Shown here piece by piece: positions 42,138-51,510 of a DNA stretch of 64,000 nucleotides (position 1 is its first letter; every line of letters starts with the position of its first letter). Origin of the DNA: Thalassospira sp. (GTDB lineage: Bacteria; Pseudomonadota; Alphaproteobacteria; Rhodospirillales; Thalassospiraceae); NCBI RefSeq assembly GCF_030690045.1, contig NZ_JAUYHK010000010.1:186001-250000 (forward strand), given 5' to 3'. The notes beneath the pieces are model-generated. The model searched no databases. It saw nothing but the letters and a program-made list of their open reading frames with translations, and was not told where the DNA came from. The position numbers and the translations under genes were made by a program.

Positions 42138-44377
42138 GAACGTTTCTCCCTTAAGATCGGGGATGTTTCTCCCCCGTTTGCGCCGGTATCTGTATCGGTA
42201 TCATTGATCCGGTCTTCGCGGCGCAGGCGCCGTTTGCCAACCGCAAGCTGCACCGAAACAATGGCCGCCAGCATCACCACAATCAGCACCGAACAATAGG
42301 CAATCGCCACCCCGTACCGGCCATTTTCCACCAGACCGATGATATAGGATGTCGCCATATTATGATCGGCACTGACCAAAAAGATCACGGCACTGACCGA
42401 GGTAATGGCCCGCACAAAGCTGTAAACCAAAGCCGCGACAATCGCCGGGCGTAGCAGGGGCAAAATCACCCGGCGAAAGGTGGTGAAACTGTTGGCCCCA
42501 AGGGTCAGGGAGGCTTCGTCAAGGCTGCGGTCAAGCTGGCTCATGGCGGCAATCCCGCCGCGCACCCCGACCGGCATATTGCGGAAAATAAAGCAGATCA
42601 CAAGGATTACCCCGGTGCCGGTCAGCTCCAAAGGCGGCACATTGAACGCCAGAATATAACTGACCCCAATCACCGTGCCGGGAATGGCAAAGCTCAGCAT
42701 CGTGCCAAATTCAAAGGCATTCTTGCCCCTGAAATTCTGCCGCACCAGCAAATAGGCGGTGGTCAGGCCGACAATCGCCGTTAGCGGGGCGGCAATCGCC
42801 GAAATACTGATGGTGGTCCAAAGCGAATCCCACGCCGCCCCCGACCAGACAATGCCATGATCGCCAATCGCCACCCCGAACGCATCGCGGTAATTGGCAA
42901 GGGTCAGGGAATTGTCAAAACCAAATCGCCGGACAAAACCGCCATAAAAAATCATGGCATAAATCACCACGGTGAAAATCGCCCACGGAATGACCGTGGC
43001 ATAACAAACGATTTTCAGCCCGCGATTAAGCCCGACATGCGCCCCGTTATCGGCCTTTCCCGACACGGTGGCATAGGATTTCCGGCCCAGCCAGAACCGC
43101 TGGGCGGCAAAGGCCGACAGGGTGAAAAACAACAGAACCACGGCCAGCACCGCCGCCCGGCCCTGATCATTTTGCGCCCCGACAATGGCAAAGAAAATTT
43201 CGGTAGACAGCACATCATAATTGCCGCCCAGCACCATCGGGTTGCCAAAATCGGCCATGCTTTCGATGAAACTCAGCAAAAAGGCATTCGCCAGCCCCGG
43301 CCGCATCAGCGGCAGCGACACCTGCGTAAAGGTTTGCCAGCGATTGGCGCGCAAGGTTTGCGATGCTTCTTCCATCGACGGGCTGACCCCCTCGACAACA
43401 CCAATCAGAACCAGAAAAGAAATCGGGGTGAAGGACAAGGTCTGCGCCAGCCATATCCCAGGGAGGCCATAAAGCCACCGGCCTGCCTCCACCCCGAGCA
43501 GATCGGAAAAGAACTGCGTCGCAGCCCCCGATCTGCCAAAAAGAAGAATAAGCGCCAGACCAATCACAAAAGGCGGTGTGATGATCGGCAAAACGGTCAA
43601 AACCCGCAGGGATTTTTTCCAGCGAAAGGCGGTGCGTGTCACCACCAGCGCAAAGGTCAGCCCCAAAAGGGTGGTCGATGTTGCCGTCAGAATCGCCAGA
43701 ATGGCCGTATTCCACGCCACCCCGCAATAGCCGCCCGACAGGCACCCTACCCCCCAGACACCATTATTGAAAAAATTCCGCGCAAACGCCGCCCCGGACA
43801 AGGCACCGTCATAATCGACAAAACCACCGACCAGAATGCGCGACACCGGGAAAAACACAAACACCGCCACCAGTGCCACGACAACGCCAATCGCCGATGT
43901 CACAAACACATCGCCGCGCATTGCCCCGGCGGCGGCCAACCCGGTACACAACAGCACCAGAAAACTGGCCGCACAAAACAACGCACCATAGCCCAGCCCG
44001 TATTGCCGCACATCCAACGGCCCGAACAGGCTTTCCAAAAAGCCAAATCCCCAGCCGGAAATACCAATGGCAAAGCCCTGAACCAGCAGATAAACCAGCC
44101 CGCCCATACCCGACAGGATCAGGATCCGGGCATAATTGCGGTCCTGCCGCGCCACGCGCAGCAACGCCAAAGGCAGGATCAGGAAAATCGCCAACGGCAA
44201 TAACCAGCCCCGGTCATACAGGGTGGCTTGCAAAATTGCCGGGGCGTAATCGGCATAAAACGGATAACCATCCGTCAGCCATTCCAGCGTCCAGAACCCG
44301 TATTCCTGTTGATACCACGGTAAAATCAGGAAACCGGTCCAGCCCGCCAACAGCCAGAACCACAGCATTCGGTTCAC
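42134..44377 (-). CDS. ABC transporter permease, two fused halves (AfuB type)
   Basis: A membrane protein of 747 residues with about 12-14 helices and two EAA loops: SMEEASQTLRANRWQTFTQVSLPLMRPG about residue 340 and SLDEASLTLGANSFTTFRRVILPLLRPA about residue 640. So one polypeptide carries both transmembrane domains, as in AfuB and FbpB. The N-terminal 150 residues hold extra helices. It transports the ligand of the adjacent binding protein. A strong hairpin lies between it and the binding-protein gene. Confidence 0.92.
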   Translation of the reverse strand: MNRMLWFWLLAGWTGFLILPWYQQEYGFWTLEWLTDGYPFYADYAPAILQATLYDRGWLLPLAIFLILPLALLRVARQDRNYARILILSGMGGLVYLLVQGFAIGISGWGFGFLESLFGPLDVRQYGLGYGALFCAASFLVLLCTGLAAAGAMRGDVFVTSAIGVVVALVAVFVFFPVSRILVGGFVDYDGALSGAAFARNFFNNGVWGVGCLSGGYCGVAWNTAILAILTATSTTLLGLTFALVVTRTAFRWKKSLRVLTVLPIITPPFVIGLALILLFGRSGAATQFFSDLLGVEAGRWLYGLPGIWLAQTLSFTPISFLVLIGVVEGVSPSMEEASQTLRANRWQTFTQVSLPLMRPGLANAFLLSFIESMADFGNPMVLGGNYDVLSTEIFFAIVGAQNDQGRAAVLAVVLLFFTLSAFAAQRFWLGRKSYATVSGKADNGAHVGLNRGLKIVCYATVIPWAIFTVVIYAMIFYGGFVRRFGFDNSLTLANYRDAFGVAIGDHGIVWSGAAWDSLWTTISISAIAAPLTAIVGLTTAYLLVRQNFRGKNAFEFGTMLSFAIPGTVIGVSYILAFNVPPLELTGTGVILVICFIFRNMPVGVRGGIAAMSQLDRSLDEASLTLGANSFTTFRRVILPLLRPAIVAALVYSFVRAITSVSAVIFLVSADHNMATSYIIGLVENGRYGVAIAYCSVLIVVMLAAIVSVQLAVGKRRLRREDRINDTDTDTGANGGETSPILREKRS

Positions 44378-44417
44378 GGGGAAACTCCTGTCGTCTTGTC
44401 AGATCGCATATGGCGAC

Positions 44418-44445
44418 CATGCCGGGGTCACACTGCCCCGGCATG
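44418..44445 (-). promoter_or_regulatory. Hairpin between binding-protein and permease genes
   Basis: Perfect 10-bp arms CATGCCGGGG (44418-44427) and CCCCGGCATG (44436-44445) enclose an 8-nt loop, with no U tract. Such intercistronic hairpins protect the binding-protein message and lower permease expression, as in malE-malF. Confidence 0.65.
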
Positions 44446-44478
44446 CCGTTATCGGAAAGATCGGATCACAGCCCGCCG

Positions 44479-45510
44479 TTATTGCGGGGCCGTTTTGATC
44501 TCTTCATCCCAGCGCGACAACAGACTGCGACGCACTTCCGCCGAACCATATTTGGCAAAGTCGTAATCAATCAGCTTGATATCTTCCAGACGCGGGGCCG
44601 CTTCGGGAATGCGCGATGCCGAATTGGACGGCACCTGATAGCTGCCACCATCTTCGGCAATCGATTGTGCCTTGGCACTCAGGGCGAATTCATACCAGAT
44701 TTTGGCATTTTCCAGATTGCGTGCGCCTTTGATGATGCTCATGGAACCGACTTCATACCCCGTGCCTTCGCAAGGCGGCACAATCGTCAATTCCGCCCCC
44801 TGTTTGACCTGGGATACCATGTCATGCATGAAAGTGATGCCAATCGTGGTTTCCCCCACGGCGGCCGCCTTGATCGGGGCCGAACCCGATTTGGTGTATT
44901 GATTGATGTTTTTATGCATGTCCATCAGGAAGGCAAAGGCTTCTTCTTCGCCAAACAACTGCACCAATGTCGCAAGGGCGGTATAGGACGTGCCCGATGA
45001 ATTGGGGTTGGCCATCTGGATTTCACCCTTATAGGCTGGATCGGCCAGATCCTTCCAGCATTTGGGTTCCGGCAGGCCCTTGCTTTGCAAAAGCGGGGTG
45101 TTATAGCCAATACCCAACGCCCCGGCATAAATGCCGACCGTGCGGAAATTGGCGTTTTCGGCCTGCCGCACCGCCCAATCCTGAAGCTGGTCCAGGGTGG
45201 GAGATTTATATTCTTCGGTCAGGTCTTCGGCGGCTGCCTGCAAATGCGGGTCCCCCGTACCACCCCACCAGATATCGATTTTCGGGTTGCTGGCTTCGGC
45301 ACGAACCTGGGCATAAGCCTCGCCGGAACTTTTGCGGACCATCGACACATCAATGTCATGCTCCAGTTCAAACGCGGTTTCCATCAATTCGCACCATTCA
45401 TTATCAGCCGAGCAAATCACATTCAGCCGCCCGGCCGCCTGTGCGGAAAACGCCATCATCGTCGCCGCAGCAACACATGCAGAACCCAGCAATACATTTT
45501 TCAAGGTCAT
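44479..45510 (-). CDS. ABC transporter substrate-binding protein (AfuA-like)
   Basis: A 343-residue periplasmic protein with a signal peptide (residues 1-26, ending FSAQA). The mature part has the AfuA/iron-binding-protein-like pattern: LNVICSADNEWCELMETAFE, VRAEASNPKIDIWWGGTGDPHLQAA, and IQMANPNSSGTSYTALATLVQLFGEEEAF. AfuA proteins bind hexose phosphates, and related proteins bind ferric iron. The phosphatase in the same operon favours a sugar phosphate (inference). The ATG at 45510 has an ideal SD (GGAGGAATAAA). A LacI-type operator lies 31 bp upstream. Confidence 0.88.
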   Translation of the reverse strand: MTLKNVLLGSACVAAATMMAFSAQAAGRLNVICSADNEWCELMETAFELEHDIDVSMVRKSSGEAYAQVRAEASNPKIDIWWGGTGDPHLQAAAEDLTEEYKSPTLDQLQDWAVRQAENANFRTVGIYAGALGIGYNTPLLQSKGLPEPKCWKDLADPAYKGEIQMANPNSSGTSYTALATLVQLFGEEEAFAFLMDMHKNINQYTKSGSAPIKAAAVGETTIGITFMHDMVSQVKQGAELTIVPPCEGTGYEVGSMSIIKGARNLENAKIWYEFALSAKAQSIAEDGGSYQVPSNSASRIPEAAPRLEDIKLIDYDFAKYGSAEVRRSLLSRWDEEIKTAPQ

Positions 45511-45540
45511 TTTATTCCTCCCTATGGCATTTCGTTGAAT

Positions 45541-45552
45541 GCACACGTGTGC
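45541..45552. promoter_or_regulatory. LacI-type operator, site 1
   Basis: The perfect 12-bp palindrome GCACACGTGTGC lies 31 bp upstream of the binding-protein ATG, within the expected leader or promoter. Identical copies are at 45752 and 46964. Confidence 0.8.
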
Positions 45553-45605
45553 GCAACTCACGCGCAGCGCACGCACTGGAATTATTAAATCACAAATTCT
45601 GACAA

Positions 45606-45634
45606 ATGACAGAAAAATTCTATTTTTCTGTCAT
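45606..45634. promoter_or_regulatory. AT-rich perfect hairpin between importer and lacI gene
   Basis: ATGACAGAAAAAT (45606-45618) and ATTTTTCTGTCAT (45622-45634) are perfect arms with a TCT loop. Further TGACA/TGTCA half-sites flank it (45599, 45641). It could be a terminator for the LacI gene or a binding site for another regulator. Confidence 0.5.
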
Positions 45635-45751
45635 AAAAATGTCATTTATCATTATAGTGATTTGATATTTAAAGAATAAATCTGAAATCTTTCTCAAGCT
45701 GGACAGTCTGCATTTAATCCTGCCCTGCATCCGGTTAGCGAATGGTGCAGC

Positions 45752-45763
45752 GCACACGTGTGC
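45752..45763. promoter_or_regulatory. LacI-type operator, site 2
   Basis: A second GCACACGTGTGC (with flanking GCG and GCAAC as in site 1), 211 bp upstream of site 1, about 20 helical turns. It would allow repression by DNA looping. Confidence 0.78.
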
Positions 45764-45815
45764 GCAACAAGGCAGAAACCCGCGAGTCAGATCGCCCGGT
45801 CGCCCGTTTACCGTT

Positions 45816-46862
45816 TCAAACCGTTTCGCGGCGCACCAGTTCAACCGGCAGGATCAGGCGCTCATCGCGGATGACCTCGCCCGCAATTCGTTGTTTAAGG
45901 CGGCCAATCGTCAAGGCCGCCAGCCGGGCCGGGCTTTGGGCAATCGTGGTCAGGCGATAGGCACGCTGCCCGGCGGCAACAATATCGTCAAACCCGACAA
46001 TCGCCAGATCGTCGGGCACCTTAAGCCCCAATTCAAACCGTGCGGCATCCATCAGGCCCAGTGCGATGTGATCCTTGCCGCAAAAGATCGCATCGGGCGC
46101 ATTTTCCTTGCCCAAAAATTTCAGCCCGGCCTGAAACCCGCCGTCGTAATCGGCACTATTGCACGACAGCGGGGTAAAACTGACCGCCCCGCTTGCCAAT
46201 TCGGGGGCGATGGCGGCGACAAAGGCCTCGCCCCTTGCATTGCCGCTATAAGTCCCGCCGCGCATGTTCAAAAACCCCAGACGGCGTTTCCCGGACGCCA
46301 GCAAAATTTCCGCCGCCAGTTGCCCACCCGCGATATTATCGCAATTAATCACATCGGCCCCCTCCAGCAACCCGGCCCGATTGACCAGAACTACCGGCAC
46401 ATCGCGGCGCAGGAAATGCTGGCCAATGGCGGGCGGCGGGCTTCCGGATGTCACGACAATTCCGGCAATCTGATATTGCAGCAAATTCAACATCGATGTT
46501 TCCATCAATGCCGGGTCGGACACATCAATCACCAGCGGCCGAAATCCGGCCTGCTGGATGGCGGCGATCAGATGGTCCAGAAATTCAACGCGAAACGGGT
46601 CCGACAGCCCAGATGTCACCAACCCGATCAAATCGCTTTTGCGGGTATTCATCGACCGGGCGATCTTGTTGATCTGGTATCCCAACCGCTCGGCGGTGGC
46701 GACCACACGGTCGCGGGTGGCCTCCGATATCCGGCTATCCCCCGACAAACAGCGCGACACGGTGGATCGCGCCACCCCGGCCTCACGCGCCACATCGGCC
46801 GATGTTACCGTATGATGCCGCAGGACCGGTGCCGCCACCGTCCCGTTTTTTGGTTTGCTCAC
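45816..46862 (-). CDS. LacI family transcriptional regulator
   Basis: A regulator of 348 residues. The LacI headpiece is seen as VTSADVAREAGVARSTVSRCLSGDSRISEATRDRVVATAERLGYQIN, followed by a periplasmic-binding-protein-like effector domain (LGFLNMRGGTYSGNARGEAF, VGFDDIVAAGQRAYRLTTIAQ). The GTG at 46862 preceded by GGGGAAAAGACC is the best start; ATG at 46907 is open. The palindrome GCACACGTGTGC occurs before its own gene and twice before the importer operon. It is therefore probably the autoregulated repressor of that importer, induced by the transported sugar. Confidence 0.92.
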   Translation of the reverse strand: MSKPKNGTVAAPVLRHHTVTSADVAREAGVARSTVSRCLSGDSRISEATRDRVVATAERLGYQINKIARSMNTRKSDLIGLVTSGLSDPFRVEFLDHLIAAIQQAGFRPLVIDVSDPALMETSMLNLLQYQIAGIVVTSGSPPPAIGQHFLRRDVPVVLVNRAGLLEGADVINCDNIAGGQLAAEILLASGKRRLGFLNMRGGTYSGNARGEAFVAAIAPELASGAVSFTPLSCNSADYDGGFQAGLKFLGKENAPDAIFCGKDHIALGLMDAARFELGLKVPDDLAIVGFDDIVAAGQRAYRLTTIAQSPARLAALTIGRLKQRIAGEVIRDERLILPVELVRRETV

Positions 46863-46963
46863 GGTCTTTTCCCCTGTCCACCCGTCATGGCCGCATTGGC
46901 AGGACATCCGGCCTGCCCCTACCCCGCTGGGTCATTTTAGCCATTATTTGACGGCGCACAAGC

Positions 46964-46975
46964 GCACACGTGTGC
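46964..46975. promoter_or_regulatory. LacI-type operator, site 3
   Basis: A third GCACACGTGTGC, about 100 bp upstream of the lacI GTG and 146 bp before the divergent aminotransferase gene. It implies autoregulation and possibly control of the aminotransferase. Confidence 0.78.
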
Positions 46976-47120
46976 ATTGGAATCATCCTTTCGGGTAAAT
47001 TCCTGTCACATTCCGTTCGGTTTTCTTTGACCGGCCCCGGCCAAAAAATCTATGCTGGGGTCACGCCCCACCATCAGGGTCTATCCTGATCCACACCGAT
47101 CCATCACGCGGAGCATCAAC

Positions 47121-47981
47121 ATGGGAAACGCCGCCCCCCAAAAGGCATGGACATGGTTTAACGGCCAGTGGCACGAAGGCAATCCGGCCATCATCGGCCC
47201 GTCCACCCACGGCATGTGGATGTCTTCCACGGTTTTTGACGGTGCGCGCCGCATGAAGGGCAAAACACCCGATCTGATCCCCCATTGCGCCCGCGTCATC
47301 CGCTCCGCCCAATTGATGGGGCTGTCCCCCAAAATTACAACGGACGAAATCGTCACGCTGGCACGCGAGGGCATTGCCAAATTTGATCCGGATGTAGCAC
47401 TTTACATCAAACCGATCATTTACGGTGAAACCGGCTTCATCGCGCCCGACCCCGACAGTGCGCAATTTGTGCTGTGCATTTATGAAAGTGCGTTGCCCGA
47501 TGCCATCCAGACCGGGTTCAGCGCGCAAAAATCATCCTTCCGCCGTCCCTCGCCCGAAAGTGCCCCGACCGAGGCCAAGGCATCCTGCCTCTATCCCAAT
47601 GTCGGACGGGCCGTTTCCGAGGCCCGCGATAACGGTTTTGATACCGGGGTGATGCTGGATCCCGTCGGCAATGTCGCGGAATTTTCCTATGCCAATCTGT
47701 TTTACGCCAAGGATGGCACGGTCTTTACCCCGGCAATCAATGGCACATTCCTCAATGGCCTGACCCGGCAGCGCGTGATCGGCCTGCTGCGCGACGATGG
47801 CGTGGACGTGGTTGAAAAGGCGGTTAAATACAGCGACCTTGAAGCCGCCGACGAAATTTTCGGCACCGGCAATTATTACAAGGTCGCCCCCTGCGTCAAA
47901 CTGGACGCCCGCGCCCTGCAACCCGGCCCGATCACCCGCCGTGCGCAGGAACTTTATTGGGATTTTGTTGAACGCGGATAA
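47121..47981 (+). CDS. Branched-chain-type aminotransferase (class IV)
   Basis: A 286-residue fold type IV PLP aminotransferase. It starts at 47121 after CGGAGCATC. Motifs are GMWMSSTVFDGARRM, IKPIIYGETG, the PLP lysine in TEAKASCLYPN and AEFSYANLFYAKDG with FLNGLTRQRVI. It resembles alphaproteobacterial branched-chain aminotransferase-like proteins, which transfer amino groups between branched-chain or related amino acids and 2-oxoglutarate. True IlvE activity is not certain because the family is broad. It is a single gene ended by a hairpin at 48005. Confidence 0.88.
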   Translation: MGNAAPQKAWTWFNGQWHEGNPAIIGPSTHGMWMSSTVFDGARRMKGKTPDLIPHCARVIRSAQLMGLSPKITTDEIVTLAREGIAKFDPDVALYIKPIIYGETGFIAPDPDSAQFVLCIYESALPDAIQTGFSAQKSSFRRPSPESAPTEAKASCLYPNVGRAVSEARDNGFDTGVMLDPVGNVAEFSYANLFYAKDGTVFTPAINGTFLNGLTRQRVIGLLRDDGVDVVEKAVKYSDLEAADEIFGTGNYYKVAPCVKLDARALQPGPITRRAQELYWDFVERG

Positions 47982-48004
47982 GCCTGCCGAACAACCGGCA
48001 AACA

Positions 48005-48039
48005 AAAGGCTGACAGGACATCATCCCGTCAGCTTTTTT
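48005..48039 (+). terminator. Terminator after the class IV aminotransferase
   Basis: GCTGACAGGA pairs with TCCCGTCAGC (one mismatch) around a short loop, followed by six T residues. Confidence 0.78.
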
Positions 48040-48054
48040 GTGACATACCATATA

Positions 48055-48672
48055 TTACTGTTGCGCCGCAGGCGCCACAACCGGCGCGGATTGCCCGGCG
48101 ACAAACGGGTAATTGTTGAAAATGCTGTTGATGGTCTCGCTGACCGACGGGTCGGGATTGCGCAGATCGCTATCGCTCAGGCGGCGAATGGCCGTACCTT
48201 CCCAGATCATCTGGTTGGTGACACGGTCCACCATATCCACCGTGATCGTGCCTTCGGCATAGCTATCGGCGTAACCCGGCTCGACATAGCCCGGCCAGCC
48301 CATATACATACCGCTGCGAGAACCATAACGACCGCCATAGCCGCCATAACCACCATAGACCGTGGCCGGACGCACCCGCTGTTTGTCGGTGCGTTTGACA
48401 TGGAAATTGATCAGCATATCGGGCTGATGGATATCAAGAACATAGCCGCGTTCCGCCATTTTGGCGGCAATGGCGTCTTCGATGCGTTGCCCCATCAGGG
48501 TGCCGTATTCTTCGCCAACCTGTTTGGCGGACTCAAAAAAGGCATAGCTATGATACTGGCCGAAATCGGCAGCATGGTCGGCATCGGTATAGACGCGCGG
48601 CATGCTGGCCGCACAGGCCGTCAGAACCGTCACCATCAGGGCCGCCGCCCAAATCCTGATTTTCATCGCCAT
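48055..48672 (-). CDS. DUF4136-type lipoprotein
   Basis: A 205-residue lipoprotein: signal peptide with lipobox LTAC (Cys20), then the DUF4136 pattern DFGQYHSYAFFESAK, IEDAIAAKMAERGYVLDIHQPDMLINFHV and EGTITVDMVDRVTNQMIWEGTA. A Gly/Tyr-rich loop (YGGYGGYGGRYG) sits in the middle. It would be anchored in the outer membrane facing the periplasm. ATG at 48672 or 48666 follows AGGATGA. Function of the family is unknown. Confidence 0.87.
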   Translation of the reverse strand: MAMKIRIWAAALMVTVLTACAASMPRVYTDADHAADFGQYHSYAFFESAKQVGEEYGTLMGQRIEDAIAAKMAERGYVLDIHQPDMLINFHVKRTDKQRVRPATVYGGYGGYGGRYGSRSGMYMGWPGYVEPGYADSYAEGTITVDMVDRVTNQMIWEGTAIRRLSDSDLRNPDPSVSETINSIFNNYPFVAGQSAPVVAPAAQQ

Positions 48673-48865
48673 TTCATCCTTTTATCATCCGCAAGGGCAT
48701 GCCCCGCACATATATATCCAAAAGTTGGCACGCAAGTACGGCTATTTTGCGTCAATCGCCGAAACATAACTTTTGGTTGAATTTACTTCAAAAACAGATC
48801 AATTTTCATAACAGATTCCGGTGCCCGGCAGTACATGCGGCGGCACCCAACAGGGGGATTTACGC

Positions 48866-49456
48866 ATGGGGTTTCAAAATACGACCTTGCGGGCTGCCGC
48901 AGGCGGATTGTGTCTTTTACTGCTGGGCGGGTGCGCCAATGGCATTCATGATCAGGTGGTTGGTGGCCATGCCCTGCTGGGCGAGGCCAAGGTGGGCGCA
49001 CTTTCCACCACCGCCAATTATCGCACCGTGGTCGCGAAATTTGACCAAGCCTCAATTGTCTGCCCGGAACCGCCGCCCGATGTGGCAGTGGCCATCACCT
49101 CAGCCCTGACCGCCAGCATGGAAGTGACCAGCCAGTCGCTGGACGCAACCGCCAAGGCGAATATGGCCCGTGCGATTGCCCAGAATATTACACCGCTTTT
49201 GCGCCGCACCGCCGCCATCCAATTTTACCGCGATGCTCGGTCCTATAACTGCTTTGCCCATATGAATGGTGCGCTGGATGCCAATGCCTATGTCGCGGCC
49301 AATACCGCCGCCCTCACCGCCGCCACCAATCTGATGTCGCAGGAAATCGAACAGGGTTTCGAGCCCATCGACCCGCAGGTTATGCAAAACGATTTGCACA
49401 AAATCATTGAATATCTTGAGGAACTGAAAAAGCAGGAAAGTGCGCCTGCCAAATAA
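48866..49456 (+). CDS. Hypothetical lipoprotein
   Basis: A 196-residue protein with a lipoprotein signal peptide and lipobox LLGGC (Cys23). The mature part is helical (VAVAITSALTASMEVTSQSLDATAKANMARAIAQNI) with two further cysteines and ends in a charged tail. No family recognised. The ATG at 48866 has the SD AGGGGGATT. It stands alone, divergent from the DUF4136 lipoprotein, and is followed by a bidirectional terminator shared with lysS. Confidence 0.82.
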   Translation: MGFQNTTLRAAAGGLCLLLLGGCANGIHDQVVGGHALLGEAKVGALSTTANYRTVVAKFDQASIVCPEPPPDVAVAITSALTASMEVTSQSLDATAKANMARAIAQNITPLLRRTAAIQFYRDARSYNCFAHMNGALDANAYVAANTAALTAATNLMSQEIEQGFEPIDPQVMQNDLHKIIEYLEELKKQESAPAK

Positions 49457-49497
49457 CCCGGCTCATCGCACCCAAAATCGGACACCTAACAAACGCA

Positions 49498-49524
49498 CAA
49501 GGCCCGCCAAATTGGCGGGCCTTG
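49498..49524. terminator. Bidirectional terminator between lipoprotein and lysS
   Basis: CAAGGCCCGCC pairs with GGCGGGCCTTG around a 5-nt loop, with a T-rich stretch on the plus side. The two genes converge here. Confidence 0.85.
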
Positions 49525-49548
49525 TTGTTGTCATCCGGACATCAGGGT

Positions 49549-51144
49549 TTACGCCCCCAAATCCTCACCCGCCAGCGCACGGTCAATCAGGGTAATGCTT
49601 TCATCAATGCCATAAAGCGCAATGAACGATCCCATGCGCGGCCCCTGTTCCTGCCCCAGCAGGATTTCATAAAGGGCGCGGAACCACGCCTTGAGATCGG
49701 CAAAGCAGTCATGCTGTTTGCCAACTTCAAACACCGCATTTTGCACTTCGGAACCGTCCGCTCCCTTCGGCAGGGTTGCCAGCGTGTCACGCAATTGCAT
49801 CAGGGCTGCGGCTTCAGCAACTTCAGGGCGGCGGTATTTTTTGTGCGGTTTGACGAAATCGGCATAATAGGTGATGGCATAGCCAACCAGTTTATCAAGA
49901 TAAGGCGCGTTTTCCGGCGTCGCACCGTCCGCATAACGCGAAATAAACGCCCACAGCAAATCCTTGTCCGATGTGTTGCAGACCGACACCAGATTAAGCA
50001 GAATACCGAATGAAAGCGGCACCTGACGTTCGGGCATCTTGCCTTCATGGATGTGCCATGCCGGGTTTTGCAGCAATTTGTCCGGATCGGTTTCGGTTTT
50101 GGCCTTTTCGGCAAAGGTCAGATATTCATCCACCGTTTTCGGGATGACATCAAAATAAAGCCGCTTGGCCGCCTTGGGTTTCTGGAACATAAACAGTGAC
50201 AGGCTGTCTTCCGGCGCATATTTCAGCCAGTCTTCAACCGACAGGCCATTGCCCTTGGATTTGGAAATTTTCTGGCCGGTTTCATCAAGGAACAATTCAT
50301 AGTTAAAGCCATCGGGCGGCGTACCCCCCATCGCCTTGACGATCTTGTTGCCCAGTTCGACCGACGGAATCAGATCCTTGCCCGCCATTTCGTAATCCAC
50401 CCCCAGCGCATACCAGCGCATCGCCCAGTCAGGCTTCCACTGCAATTTGCAATGGCCACCCGTCACCGGGGTTTCCACCAGCTTGCCGGTTTCGGGATGT
50501 TCATAAACAATGGTACCGCTGGCCGCCCTGGTTTCAACCACCTTGGCCATCAGAACTTTCATCGTATCCTGTTCAACCGGCATAAAGGGGGAATAGGTCG
50601 CACGGCGCTCCTCGCCCAAAGTCGGCAGCATGATTTTCTGGATCGCGTCATACCGGTCCAAAACCCGCAGCAATGCCGCGTCAAACATACCGGAACGATA
50701 ACAATCGGTCGATGATTTGAATTCATATTCAAAACCGAACGCATCCAGAAATTCGCGCAGACGGGCATTGTTGTGGTGGGCAAAACTTTCGTATTTGCCA
50801 AACGGGTCCGGCACACTGGTCAGTGCCCGGCCCAGATGTTGCGCCACCATATCGCGGTTCGGCACATTGTCGGGCACCTTGCGCAAACCATCCATATCAT
50901 CGGAAAAGCAAAACAGTTTGGTCGGAATATCGGACATGGTTTCAAAGGCGCGACGAACCCATGTGGTGCGCGCCACTTCGCCAAAGGTGCCGATATGCGG
51001 CAGGCCCGACGGGCCATAACCGGTTTCAAACAGGACATATCCCTTTTCAGGCTTCTTCTGTTTATACCGCTCAACCAGCTTGCGGGCTTCTGCGAAAGCC
51101 CAGATATTGCTGTTAAGTGCGGCATTACGAAGATCGTCTGTCAT
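49549..51144 (-). CDS. lysS: Lysyl-tRNA synthetase, class I
   Basis: An enzyme of 531 residues that charges tRNA-Lys. It is the class I (archaeal-type) form, with the HIGH-like PHIG (residues 49-52, [14 protein letters not shown]) and the KMSKS-like KISKSKGNG about residue 290. Alphaproteobacteria commonly carry this form instead of the class II enzyme. The ATG at 51144 is chosen because the preceding 60 codons are not conserved. It stands alone with a 366-bp upstream region. Confidence 0.93.
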   Translation of the reverse strand: MTDDLRNAALNSNIWAFAEARKLVERYKQKKPEKGYVLFETGYGPSGLPHIGTFGEVARTTWVRRAFETMSDIPTKLFCFSDDMDGLRKVPDNVPNRDMVAQHLGRALTSVPDPFGKYESFAHHNNARLREFLDAFGFEYEFKSSTDCYRSGMFDAALLRVLDRYDAIQKIMLPTLGEERRATYSPFMPVEQDTMKVLMAKVVETRAASGTIVYEHPETGKLVETPVTGGHCKLQWKPDWAMRWYALGVDYEMAGKDLIPSVELGNKIVKAMGGTPPDGFNYELFLDETGQKISKSKGNGLSVEDWLKYAPEDSLSLFMFQKPKAAKRLYFDVIPKTVDEYLTFAEKAKTETDPDKLLQNPAWHIHEGKMPERQVPLSFGILLNLVSVCNTSDKDLLWAFISRYADGATPENAPYLDKLVGYAITYYADFVKPHKKYRRPEVAEAAALMQLRDTLATLPKGADGSEVQNAVFEVGKQHDCFADLKAWFRALYEILLGQEQGPRMGSFIALYGIDESITLIDRALAGEDLGA

Positions 51145-51510
51145 TTTATGAAACCTTGAAAACTGTGTGTAACGGCAATGGTGATAGCCTTGCTGCCGAC
51201 GAAGATCAAGCACGGCAAACCCGCAAAATAGCAGATCAGACCTCTTGTGACTGCATTTCGCATCGTTCTGTATGATGGCGCACCTTCCGGCGGCAAAGTA
51301 CCGGATCACAACAGCCGATGCCAAATTTCAACTGGAATGATAAAATTTCGCATCAAAAGGGTTGTATGTCCGCCCCTCGCGACAAACATGGGTAAGCAAG
51401 CCAAAAGGGCCCGGCACAATGCATGACCACAGGAAACATGATCCTGACGTTACCCATACATACTGTGAGCGGACCAATAAAATATCAGGGCATTTCGCAA
51501 GAGAGGCGGC
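51145..51510. other. Divergent intergenic region, no gene seen
   Basis: It separates lysS from the histidine kinase gene and should hold both promoters. Two copies of ATTTCGCATC occur (51249 region and 51344 region). No convincing -35/-10 pair, RNA gene or riboswitch fold was recognised. The kinase ATG follows AGAGAGGCGGC. Confidence 0.4.

Noticed and set aside
42857-44203. A 448-codon open frame antisense to the fused permease
   Set aside because: His/Arg/Gln-rich mirror of membrane-helix codons, no start context, no domain.
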